Of a DNA stretch of 12,687 nt, positions 1 through 6,018 are shown piece by piece. Each line of letters starts with the position of its first letter. Position 1 is the stretch's first letter. A program made the position numbers and the translations under genes. Origin of the DNA: JAEUKQ01 sp964414755 (GTDB lineage: Bacteria > Pseudomonadota > Alphaproteobacteria > JAEUKQ01); the NCBI GenBank assembly GCA_964414755.1, contig CAYPXH010000039.1:1-12687 (forward strand), in the 5' to 3' direction. The notes under the pieces are model-generated. The model was not told where the DNA came from and searched no databases. It was given only the letters and a program-made list of their open reading frames with translations.

Positions 1-2
1 AA

Positions 3-20
3 TAGTTGTATATGCAACTA
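3..20. promoter_or_regulatory. Palindromic operator, probable MarR binding site
   Basis: TAGTTGTATATGCAACTA is an inverted repeat with 8 of 9 positions matching between the half-sites. Its TTG-N6-CAA core is the usual form of operators bound by MarR-family dimers. It ends 10 nt before the MarR start codon and lies directly upstream of a TATAAT hexamer. Repressor binding here would block RNA polymerase and give autoregulation. A divergent gene to the left of the window could share the site. The palindrome is seen directly; the binding protein is inferred. Confidence 0.7.
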
Positions 21-21
21 A

Positions 22-27
22 TATAAT
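22..27 (+). promoter_or_regulatory. Consensus -10 box (TATAAT) of the MarR operon
   Basis: An exact TATAAT lies 3 nt before the ATG of the MarR gene. The -35 element would fall at or beyond the left window edge and cannot be judged. A start about 7 nt after this hexamer would leave no leader, or would begin at or just inside the start codon. The mRNA would then be leaderless or nearly so, or the hexamer is not the one used. Confidence 0.45.
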
Positions 28-30
28 GAC

Positions 31-504
31 ATGGCACGAAAAAAAATCAGCAATTTACAAGATCATATTGGCTACTGGCTCAGGTGTTTGTCAAACTTCG
101 TATCGCACCATTTTGCCATGCGATTAGAAAAACATGACGTATCGGTAGCACAGTGGGTAGTGTTGCGGTTGCTGCATGACAGACCTGGTATCAGCCAGAA
201 TGAAACAGCCGCATTGGTGGGGGTCGATAAAAGTTCGCTCTCGCGCTTGCTGGAACGGTTGTTGGTAAAAGAATTGGTTAGTCGCAGCCCGTGGGTAAAT
301 GATCAGCGTTTTATGCAACTGCAATTAACAGCTAAGGGCAAAAAACTGGTGCCGTTGCTGGCCGCTGCGGCCGATGAAAATGACCGCCGTTTTTTCAACG
401 GATTAAGTGAATCGGAACAACGGCAATTTCTGGCAACCATTCGGCAATTGCTTCGGGTGAATGGTTGGAATGACACTGAACGCGGCCAGGACAGATTAAA
501 TTAA
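31..504 (+). CDS. MarR-family transcriptional regulator
   Basis: A 157-residue one-component DNA-binding protein, normal length for the family. An N-terminal dimerisation helix (about residues 8-35) leads into a winged helix-turn-helix (about 37-103). The recognition helix lies near 66-83, and the wing carries the family's DxR motif as D91-Q-R93; C-terminal helices complete the dimer interface. An in-frame stop at 19-21 makes the ATG at 31 the only upstream start, and no Shine-Dalgarno sequence precedes it. It probably represses its own operon through the palindrome at 3-20. The next gene starts 19 nt after its stop. The ligand cannot be told from the sequence; neighbours suggest a stress or electrophile signal, which is inference. 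Confidence 0.92.
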   Translation: MARKKISNLQDHIGYWLRCLSNFVSHHFAMRLEKHDVSVAQWVVLRLLHDRPGISQNETAALVGVDKSSLSRLLERLLVKELVSRSPWVNDQRFMQLQLTAKGKKLVPLLAAAADENDRRFFNGLSESEQRQFLATIRQLLRVNGWNDTERGQDRLN

Positions 505-523
505 ATATAAAAGGTAAAAAAAC

Positions 524-922
524 ATGAATATTAACGTTGTTACCGAATGCACGGCTTTATCATGGGCTGGTAAAATTACTTTTGGTGAGGTTGTGGTCAA
601 GTTGGGTGCGGCCGGGGTTGAACGATATATTGTCGATTTGGTTGGGTTTCACAAATTGTCGTATGGGGTTAGTGGGAATTATCATATGACGCCCTTGCCC
701 TTGAACGGTATAGCCAAAGTGGCCAAACATTTTAATGGGACTGAAGTGAAAAACGCTATTCTTGACATTCAACAAGGCAAGATTGATTATCAAGGCTTCT
801 TGCGCCGTATTATGATGGCCGGCTGCAGCCATTACGAAGTTTTCATTGCCGGTAAGAAGGCCATTTATTTTGGTTGTGACGGCAGCCATCATATTGAGAA
901 TTTCGCAAAACATAAGGAGTAG
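524..922 (+). CDS. DUF1398 family protein (YbcV-like)
   Basis: A 132-residue soluble protein matching the DUF1398 family in length and in its central AGVERYxVDL segment (about residues 30-39), followed by the region where the family has a YG motif (YGVSG, near 47). There is no signal peptide or membrane segment. The biochemical function of the family is unknown; some databases label relatives as phage envelope proteins, which nothing here supports. An AAGGT ribosome site lies 8 nt before the ATG. The gene sits 19 nt after marR, and its last codons contain the Shine-Dalgarno of tag, so the three genes are probably co-transcribed and the last two translationally coupled. Family assignment is by recognition of the motif, not by a search. 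Confidence 0.82.
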   Translation: MNINVVTECTALSWAGKITFGEVVVKLGAAGVERYIVDLVGFHKLSYGVSGNYHMTPLPLNGIAKVAKHFNGTEVKNAILDIQQGKIDYQGFLRRIMMAGCSHYEVFIAGKKAIYFGCDGSHHIENFAKHKE

Positions 923-927
923 TTGAT

Positions 928-1506
928 ATGGAACCCACATCGATACGTTGCGGTTGGGTTGGTACGGGTAAACCATTTTATGAAGAATATCATGACAAGG
1001 AATGGGGCGTGCCGGTGTATGACGACCGCCGCCACTTTGAGTTTTTAATTCTTGAGGGTGCGCAAGCGGGCTTAAGCTGGGAAACCATTTTGAAAAAACG
1101 TGCGGGATATCGCCAGGTTTTCCATGAATTTAATCCCGTCAAAGTCGCCGCCATGAGTGACGCCGACCTTGAAAAAATTCTGCAAAATCCGGGGATTATT
1201 CGCAACCGGCTAAAGGTATTTGGCGCGCGCAAAAATGCGCAGGCATTTTTAAAAATTCAGCAGGAATTTGGTTCATTCAACACTTATATATGGCGTTTTG
1301 TGGGTGGTAAGCCGAAAATAAATGCTTGGAAAAGTTTGTTCGAGGTACCATCTACCACACCTGAATCCGATGCCTTATCTAAGGACTTGAAAAAACGCGG
1401 CATGGTTTTTGTGGGCTCAACGGTTATCTATGCCCATATGCAGGCAACCGGTTTAGTGAATGATCATTTGACTAGCTGTTTTTGCTATCAACACCTTGCT
1501 AAATAA
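928..1506 (+). CDS. tag: DNA-3-methyladenine glycosylase I
   Basis: This enzyme excises 3-methyladenine from alkylated DNA and starts base-excision repair in the cytoplasm. The 192-residue protein aligns along its whole length with E. coli Tag. The zinc ligands are present as C8, H22, H180 and C184 (E. coli C4, H17, H175, C179), with the last two at identical spacing. The substrate-pocket segment LEGAQAGLSW gives E43 and W51, equivalent to E38 and W46. The AAGGAG ribosome site at 914-919 lies inside the end of the DUF1398 gene, whose stop is at 920-922, so translation of the two is likely coupled. Placement behind a MarR regulator suggests inducible alkylation repair (inference). Confidence 0.97.
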   Translation: MEPTSIRCGWVGTGKPFYEEYHDKEWGVPVYDDRRHFEFLILEGAQAGLSWETILKKRAGYRQVFHEFNPVKVAAMSDADLEKILQNPGIIRNRLKVFGARKNAQAFLKIQQEFGSFNTYIWRFVGGKPKINAWKSLFEVPSTTPESDALSKDLKKRGMVFVGSTVIYAHMQATGLVNDHLTSCFCYQHLAK

Positions 1507-1557
1507 TATGATAATCCTATTTAGAACTAGGCTGTTAACCAACGAGGAAACGATCAT

Positions 1558-2253
1558 ATGCCAAAAAGCCCCATACTGTTTGTTGTGACATCACATGCCA
1601 TTATTGATGGTACCAATAAAAAAACTGGCCTGTGGTTAGAAGAACTTAGCACACCATATTATGTTTTCCGTGATGCAGGGTATCAGATTGACATTGCATC
1701 AATTAAAGGTGGCTCTATTCCTATCGATCCGGCATCACAAAAGCCAATTGGGCAAAATCCGCCAAGTGTTGAGCGCTTTTTAAAAGATCAGGACGTGATG
1801 AAATTATTAAAAAAAACGCACGCAATTAGTGCGATTGATGCCAAAAAATATGCCGCGGTATTTTTGCCGGGCGGTCATGGAACCATGTGGGATTTGCCGA
1901 CGAGTAACCATCTGGCACATATTGTTTCTATGTTATTGGCCGATGGTAAAGTGGTTGCGGCCGTCTGTCATGGCCCGGCTGGACTTGTTGGTGCCCGAGA
2001 TAAAAATGGCCAACCGGTTGTGAAAGGACGTAAGGTTTCTGCCTTTACCGATTCCGAGGAAGAGGCGGTTGGTTTAACCAAGCAGGTGCCGTTTTTATTG
2101 GAAAGTAAATTGCGAGAATTAGGTGCCAATATTCAAAAGGGCGCAAATTTTAAGCCTTTTGCCGTCGCTGATGGCAATTTAGTCACCGGACAGAACCCAG
2201 ATTCAAGCGAGAAGGTAGCCCAGTTGGTGTTGCAACGGCTGCAATCAGCATAA
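1558..2253 (+). CDS. DJ-1/PfpI superfamily protein, Hsp31-like (possible glyoxalase III)
   Basis: A 231-residue class I glutamine-amidotransferase-like protein of the size of the fungal Hsp31/glyoxalase III group. The nucleophile elbow AAVCHGPAGL gives C137-H138. GGHGTMWD (about 105-112) forms the oxyanion region, and E29 is the acidic residue that tunes the cysteine in DJ-1 proteins. Relatives convert methylglyoxal to lactate without glutathione or act as stress chaperones or deglycases; which applies here cannot be read from sequence. A GAGG ribosome site lies at 1544-1547. The 51-nt gap after tag has no convincing terminator, so it may be the fourth gene of the MarR operon or have its own promoter. 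Confidence 0.88.
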   Translation: MPKSPILFVVTSHAIIDGTNKKTGLWLEELSTPYYVFRDAGYQIDIASIKGGSIPIDPASQKPIGQNPPSVERFLKDQDVMKLLKKTHAISAIDAKKYAAVFLPGGHGTMWDLPTSNHLAHIVSMLLADGKVVAAVCHGPAGLVGARDKNGQPVVKGRKVSAFTDSEEEAVGLTKQVPFLLESKLRELGANIQKGANFKPFAVADGNLVTGQNPDSSEKVAQLVLQRLQSA

Positions 2254-2530
2254 ATCCTAGTTGATATGGTTTGCCCTAAGCTAAAAGCAAAAAAGCCAAA
2301 TAAACAACAAGCCAGCTGAGTGTGGTAGGCTTGTCGACACTAATGATACGGTAGGTGCATCCTATTGCTAGCAGACATTAGCCTATTCTTGATGATCAGC
2401 CATATTTTAAGCCGATTTAAAGAAAAAGCAGGGTAATTACCTTCATTCATCCAGCAGCTGGCAACTAGGAATTAGAGAACAAACTATCATCTAGTGTTAG
2501 TCGCGGGTTAAGAAATTAAAGGAAAAAAGC
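2254..2530. other. AT-rich intergenic region without a recognisable gene
   Basis: These 277 nt hold no convincing reading frame. A 7-bp inverted repeat (ACAAGCC at 2307-2313, GGCTTGT at 2328-2334) could form a weak hairpin, but no T-run follows on the + strand. One copy of a 14-bp repeat lies at 2389-2402. The AAAGGA ribosome site of the next ORF is at 2518-2523. No promoter stands out. Confidence 0.5.
2389..2402 (+). repeat. 14-bp direct repeat, left copy
   Basis: TTGATGATCAGCCA occurs here and again at 3091-3104, on the same strand. The copies bracket the unrecognised ORF at 2531-3052. Identity stops exactly at 14 bp on both sides. A chance match of this length somewhere in a window this size is not negligible, so a target-site duplication or recombination scar is only a possibility. 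Confidence 0.35.
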
Positions 2531-3052
2531 GTGGAAGATATTAAGGTAATTCTCTCGTTGATTAAAAATAAATATCGTTCGCTGAGGAATCCAAATTTTT
2601 CTTTTGTTCAACAAGCAGTAAGACAAAAACCTTATCAAGCGCTTATAGAGTCTATTACCAATTCATTTTCTGTTACTGAAGATACGGACGAGAACGATAA
2701 TGTTAGTTTTGGATTTATTCTTCGCACAACAACTGCAACCCTCATATTACGAATTAGCATGCTGGGGCCTTACTATATTCTCTTAAAAACTACCAGAACA
2801 GGTTCTTGCTTCTTAATCAAACCGACAAGCTATTTATCGTCAGCAGAACAACAACTTATTGATCTTTTATCAGAAAAAGGCTTACACATGTTAGATGAAG
2901 GCTTGTTGCTTCAGCCCATAAACTTAACACTAAGTAATACACAAGCTAAAAATACATATATATTTCAGGCTTTGTTTACTGATACTGATACCATTCCATG
3001 GAATTCTGAGAATGAAGAAACAAAAAATGACAAAGGAATTTTAGGTCGTTAA
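2531..3052 (+). CDS. Hypothetical protein, AT-rich accessory ORF
   Basis: I do not recognise this 173-residue protein. It starts with GTG behind a good ribosome site (AAAGGA at 2518-2523, 7-nt spacing). It appears soluble, with no signal peptide and no clear membrane helix. Predicted texture is an N-terminal helix (about 3-50), a central beta-rich part (about 58-100), a leucine-rich helix (about 103-120), and an acidic tail after an aromatic DTDTIPW segment near 151-157. There are no cysteine pairs or catalytic motifs to suggest an enzyme. Its base composition is visibly more AT-rich than that of the flanking conserved genes, and it stands alone between intergenic stretches, both consistent with recent acquisition. 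A small immunity-type or phage-derived protein is conceivable, but nothing proves it. Confidence 0.6.
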   Translation: MEDIKVILSLIKNKYRSLRNPNFSFVQQAVRQKPYQALIESITNSFSVTEDTDENDNVSFGFILRTTTATLILRISMLGPYYILLKTTRTGSCFLIKPTSYLSSAEQQLIDLLSEKGLHMLDEGLLLQPINLTLSNTQAKNTYIFQALFTDTDTIPWNSENEETKNDKGILGR

Positions 3053-3252
3053 TAGCGGGTATGAAGATACAAGTTTATTAAAAATACGAATTGATGATCA
3101 GCCAAAACCAAATCAGATATCCAAATTAGATATATTGGCTATTCGCAGATGGGGATAGTCAAAGATTGCAAAACTTATATCCTACTTTGTCTACAAAATC
3201 ATTGATGTTTAAAAAAGAAAGAACAAAATCAATCTGCAATATTTGTTGTTGA
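3045..3252 (+). pseudogene. Possible decayed coding remnant (two overlapping frames)
   Basis: After a TAG at 3042-3044, one frame is open from 3045 to a TAG at 3156-3158. The next frame is open from 3130 to a TGA at 3250-3252. Both read like ordinary protein, including ISKLDILAIRRWG in the first and RLQNLYPTLSTKS in the second. Joined by a single frameshift near 3150 they would give about 65 residues. No ribosome site or start was found. This may be the tail of a degraded gene or chance; I do not recognise the product. Confidence 0.25.
3091..3104 (+). repeat. 14-bp direct repeat, right copy
   Basis: Second copy of TTGATGATCAGCCA, 702 bp from the first. It lies inside the possible decayed coding remnant, 38 bp after the end of the hypothetical ORF. 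Confidence 0.35.
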
Positions 3253-3264
3253 TTGGATTAGTAT

Positions 3265-3300
3265 GGCCAAGTCTTATAAGGGCTTGGCCGTTATTGTTCT
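3265..3300 (+). terminator. Rho-independent terminator-like hairpin
   Basis: GGCCAAG (3265-3271) pairs with CTTGGCC (3283-3289). The stem can extend inward by three pairs (two of them G-U) to a 5-nt loop. The + strand then runs into the T-rich GTTATTGTTCT. It would end transcripts from the hypothetical ORF. On the minus strand it lies just past the pirin stop but lacks a T-run, so its role for pirin is uncertain. Confidence 0.65.
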
Positions 3301-4166
3301 TAAAATTTTCCTGCGCGAAAATCGGCCAAGGCCTGATTAATTTCGGCCTGTGTGTTCATCACAAACGGGCCATACCCTACCACCGGTTCATTCAAGGGTT
3401 CTCCGCTCAGCAATAACAGGCTGCTGTTATCCACGCTGTTGATCAGCACCTGATTTCCTTCCTGGCTGAATAAAGCCAATTCTTTGGCATTAATCGTTTC
3501 TGGGTTGTCTGCACCTGCTACCTGTATCTGGCCGCGCCGTACCAAAATCATGGTGTTGTGGCCTTCTGTCAGCGGTATGGTTAAACTTTTCCCAACCTCT
3601 AAATTAATGTCCAGCAGGTACACGGGTGTAAAAGTTTTAGCAGGTCCTTGTGCCTTGCCGTAAGAACCGGCAATTACGCGCAATTGTCCGGTCTTATTCG
3701 GCAAATTAACGACCGGAATATTGGACTTGGTAATTTCCTGATACCCAGGCTTGGTCATTTTATCTTTGGCAGGCAAATTAACCCATAATTGGACCATTTC
3801 CATAGAACCGCCTTTTTCTGTAAAAGCTTGGCTGTGCATTTCTTCATGTAGAATGCCGCGGGCGGCGGTCATCCACTGTACGTCACCTGGGCCGATTGTA
3901 CCACTGTTACCGGCGCTGTCTTTATGCTCAACCGCACCTTGGTAAACAATAGTAACGGTTTCAAAACCGCGGTGCGGGTGAAAACCAACCCCACGCCGAT
4001 GATTGGAGGGGCTAAAATCTGTTGGGCCGGCGTAATCAAGTAATAAAAAAGGACTTATTTCATCGGCTTGATGATGATATGAAAAAAGCGTGTTAACAGG
4101 AAACCCATCGCCAACCCAGTGCATGCCAGAACCACGATTAATGCGGATTAATTTTTTGTTGGCCAT
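3300..4166 (-). CDS. Pirin family protein (bicupin)
   Basis: A 288-residue cytosolic bicupin of usual pirin length. The metal site in the N-terminal cupin is intact: H63 and H65 in GFHPHRGFET, then H107 and E109 in ILHEEM, matching H56, H58, H101 and E103 of human pirin. The C-terminal cupin (about 165-250) ends in a typical EPVVGYGPFVMNT segment. Some pirins are quercetin 2,3-dioxygenases and others are redox-sensing co-regulators; the activity here is not determinable from sequence. The start is supported by AAGGAG seven nt upstream (4174-4179 on the + strand). It is divergent from an HxlR regulator, a common arrangement for a regulated target gene. Confidence 0.95.
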   Translation of the reverse strand: MANKKLIRINRGSGMHWVGDGFPVNTLFSYHHQADEISPFLLLDYAGPTDFSPSNHRRGVGFHPHRGFETVTIVYQGAVEHKDSAGNSGTIGPGDVQWMTAARGILHEEMHSQAFTEKGGSMEMVQLWVNLPAKDKMTKPGYQEITKSNIPVVNLPNKTGQLRVIAGSYGKAQGPAKTFTPVYLLDINLEVGKSLTIPLTEGHNTMILVRRGQIQVAGADNPETINAKELALFSQEGNQVLINSVDNSSLLLLSGEPLNEPVVGYGPFVMNTQAEINQALADFRAGKF

Positions 4167-4190
4167 TATTTTTCTCCTTTTTTAGTGTTC

Positions 4191-4219
4191 TTGATGATAA
4201 GTTGGGTCTACACGATATT
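4191..4219 (+). promoter_or_regulatory. Candidate promoter of the HxlR regulator
   Basis: TTGATG at 4191-4196 and GATATT at 4214-4219 are separated by 17 nt. Each matches four of six consensus positions. They lie in the 84-bp divergent region between pirin and the HxlR gene. No clear HxlR-type inverted repeat was found beside them. Confidence 0.3.
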
Positions 4220-4250
4220 TTTGCAAGTACGAACCAAAAGGATACTGACG

Positions 4251-4601
4251 ATGGCATCCCAATCAACAGATAAAAAAATGGTTTCATGCCCGGTTGAAAT
4301 AACCTTAAAGGTTATGGCCGGGCGCTGGAAGGTATTAATCATTCAACAATTGCTGGTGCAGCCCAAGCGTTTTAATCAATTACAACGCGAGCTTCCAGGT
4401 ATTACCCACCGTACACTAACCAAACAATTGCGGGAAATGGAGGCACATCAACTGGTTATTAGAGATGATTACCGCGAAATACCGCCGCGGGTCGAATATC
4501 GTTTATCTGCTTTGGGCAATAGTTTGAAAACTGTTTTAAACGCCATGCATGATTGGGCGGTTAAATATGGAAAACAAATTATTGAAGATGGCCAATTATA
4601 A
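4251..4601 (+). CDS. HxlR-family transcriptional regulator
   Basis: A 116-residue winged-helix regulator with the family's N-terminal CPVE motif, the KVMAGRWK segment that opens the first helix, and the PGITHRTLTKQLREME recognition region. The C-terminal helix supports dimerisation. I chose the ATG at 4251 over an in-frame ATG at 4185 because AAAAGGA ends 9 nt before it and the upstream 22 residues are atypical of the family. C13 sits at the conserved N-terminal cysteine used for thiol-based quinone, aldehyde or disulfide stress sensing in YodB/HypR-type members, so a redox role is plausible but unproven. The probable targets are itself and the divergent pirin gene. Its stop overlaps the convergent peroxiredoxin gene by 6 nt. 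Confidence 0.92.
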   Translation: MASQSTDKKMVSCPVEITLKVMAGRWKVLIIQQLLVQPKRFNQLQRELPGITHRTLTKQLREMEAHQLVIRDDYREIPPRVEYRLSALGNSLKTVLNAMHDWAVKYGKQIIEDGQL

Positions 4602-5165
4602 TTTATAAAAGTTGCTTAATAGGGCAATTACATCGGCTGCATTCGCGGCTGGGTTATGCACAGGATACATTACCTGCCGGATTTTATCTTGTTGAATAAT
4701 CATGGTTAAGCGGCGCAGCAAAATATATCCATCAACCGTAAAAGTTGGTAACCCTAATGCTTGGGTAAAAAGCAAATTTCTGTCACTTAACAAGGGAAAC
4801 GGTAAATGCAGTCTTTGAACCGCCTCGGTTTGATAAACGGTATCTTGGGTGCTAAGCCCAAACACGGTTGCATTCAGTTGCCGAATTTCCTGGTAATGGT
4901 CGCGAAAAGCGCATGCTTGTGGTGTGCAGCCTTTGGCACCGGGAATAATATCCCAATCCTTTAAAGAAGGTTGGTTGGGGGGGCTGGTACGCGGGTATAT
5001 ATATAAAACGGTAAAATCACTTTTTAATTCTGCCAGATTCACCATACGGCCATCTGTTGTGGGTAAATTAATAGCTGGAATAGTTTTGCCAATTAGTGTG
5101 TCAGAATAAAAATTATCTGGTAGTGGTTGGTGCACAATAAATTCTTTCAATAGGTTATACGTCAT
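4596..5165 (-). CDS. Peroxiredoxin-like redoxin (PrxQ-type cysteine pair)
   Basis: A 189-residue thioredoxin-fold protein of the AhpC/TSA superfamily, expected to reduce peroxides in the cytoplasm. The active site reads GCTPQACAFRDH, giving a peroxidatic C80 and a resolving C85 five residues apart, as in PrxQ/BCP. Unlike canonical PrxQ, the conserved YPR strand end (57-59) is separated from the cysteine by an extra, proline-rich stretch of about 18 residues. Downstream it has the GLSTQDT and HLPFPLLSD blocks typical of this subgroup. It follows araC by 8 nt on the same strand with no visible Shine-Dalgarno, which suggests translational coupling. The tail overlaps the HxlR gene by 6 nt. Confidence 0.85.
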   Translation of the reverse strand: MTYNLLKEFIVHQPLPDNFYSDTLIGKTIPAINLPTTDGRMVNLAELKSDFTVLYIYPRTSPPNQPSLKDWDIIPGAKGCTPQACAFRDHYQEIRQLNATVFGLSTQDTVYQTEAVQRLHLPFPLLSDRNLLFTQALGLPTFTVDGYILLRRLTMIIQQDKIRQVMYPVHNPAANAADVIALLSNFYKL

Positions 5166-5173
5166 CAGACGTG

Positions 5174-5923
5174 TTACAAATACTGTCCAGGGGTTGTGCC
5201 AAACGCCTTTTTAAACAGGTTGATAAAGGAAGATACGTCCTGATAACCCACATCAAAAGCCACGCTGGTAACCTTTTCGCCGTGAGCTAATTTTTGCAGG
5301 GCGCATAATAACCGTAGTTGCTGCCGCCATTGACCGAAAGTCAAACCTGTTTCCTTCATAAATAAACGGGCAGCAGTACGCTCGGTAAGCCCATGTGTCT
5401 GCGAAATTTTATCTAAAGAAATTTGGGTTGTTATATTTTCCTCTAGCGCCGTTGTCATCTTTTTTAAGCGTATATCTTGGGGTTGTGGTAAATATAAAGG
5501 TGCTGTTGGAATTAAGGGTAGCCAATCGATAAGTGTACGTAGCAGGCGTTTTTCCTTGCCATTAGTTGGGTAATCCATACCAAAATCCGCTGCTGCTACC
5601 AATAATTGTTGCACTAATGGACTGACAGAAACCACCCCACAATCTGTCGGTAATATAATAGAATCTTGCTCTGCATATAGGGTATGAAGCCAAAAAGGTT
5701 GACTGGAAGAAACGGTATGTAAAGTATTTGGCAATATCCATACCGCGCGTTGTGGTGGAACAACCCACCGGCCTGACGAGATTGAAACCGTAATAATCCC
5801 TTGGCTTGCATATACAAGCTGTGCACGGCGGTGGCTGTGCCACGGGCCTTGCAAAGATTGATATTTTTCAGCAATAACAACCAAGGGGCGGGGTGCATCA
5901 TCGGGGTTAATTGAAACACTCAT
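5174..5923 (-). CDS. AraC-family transcriptional regulator (cupin plus HTH, NimR-like)
   Basis: A 249-residue regulator with an N-terminal cupin sensor domain (HSHRRAQLVYASQG, H29 and H31, then VVPPQRAVWI) and a C-terminal double helix-turn-helix (about 158-249) ending in FGTTPGQYL. The layout resembles the NimR/YeaM group of AraC proteins, which control divergent or adjacent transport and stress genes. The ribosome site is weak: AGGG lies about 13 nt before the ATG. It forms a unit with the downstream peroxiredoxin and is divergent from the MBL-fold gene. The palindrome at 5970-5985 is the likely shared operator. The effector is unknown. Confidence 0.92.
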   Translation of the reverse strand: MSVSINPDDAPRPLVVIAEKYQSLQGPWHSHRRAQLVYASQGIITVSISSGRWVVPPQRAVWILPNTLHTVSSSQPFWLHTLYAEQDSIILPTDCGVVSVSPLVQQLLVAAADFGMDYPTNGKEKRLLRTLIDWLPLIPTAPLYLPQPQDIRLKKMTTALEENITTQISLDKISQTHGLTERTAARLFMKETGLTFGQWRQQLRLLCALQKLAHGEKVTSVAFDVGYQDVSSFINLFKKAFGTTPGQYL

Positions 5924-5969
5924 TTTGTCTGGTTTACCCTATTATTTGTCTTAATTGATCAAGAATAAC

Positions 5970-5985
5970 TTAGCAATACTGCTAA
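5970..5985. promoter_or_regulatory. Perfect palindrome, candidate AraC-family operator
   Basis: TTAGCA-ATAC-TGCTAA has 6-bp arms that match perfectly. It lies in the 95-bp region between the AraC-family gene and the divergent MBL-fold gene. A second small palindrome, TTGATCAA, is at 5955-5962. Position and symmetry suggest the regulator's binding site; no confident -35/-10 pair could be assigned on either strand. Confidence 0.55.
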
Positions 5986-6018
5986 TCTATGTCCATTAAC
6001 CTATCAAAGGAGCTTTCC

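Noticed and set aside
124..324. Minus-strand ORF of 66 residues inside the MarR gene
   Set aside because: It is a shadow of a clearly conserved regulator on the + strand, with no family features of its own.
560..976. Minus-strand ORF of 138 residues over the DUF1398 gene
   Set aside because: It overlaps a conserved + strand protein with a good ribosome site and has no recognisable domain.
2307..2334. Hairpin ACAAGCC/GGCTTGT as terminator of the MarR operon
   Set aside because: The loop is 14 nt, the stem only 7 bp, and no T-run follows on the + strand.
4185..4250. Longer HxlR reading frame from the ATG at 4185
   Set aside because: The ATG at 4251 has a proper Shine-Dalgarno, and the family begins shortly before the CPVE motif.
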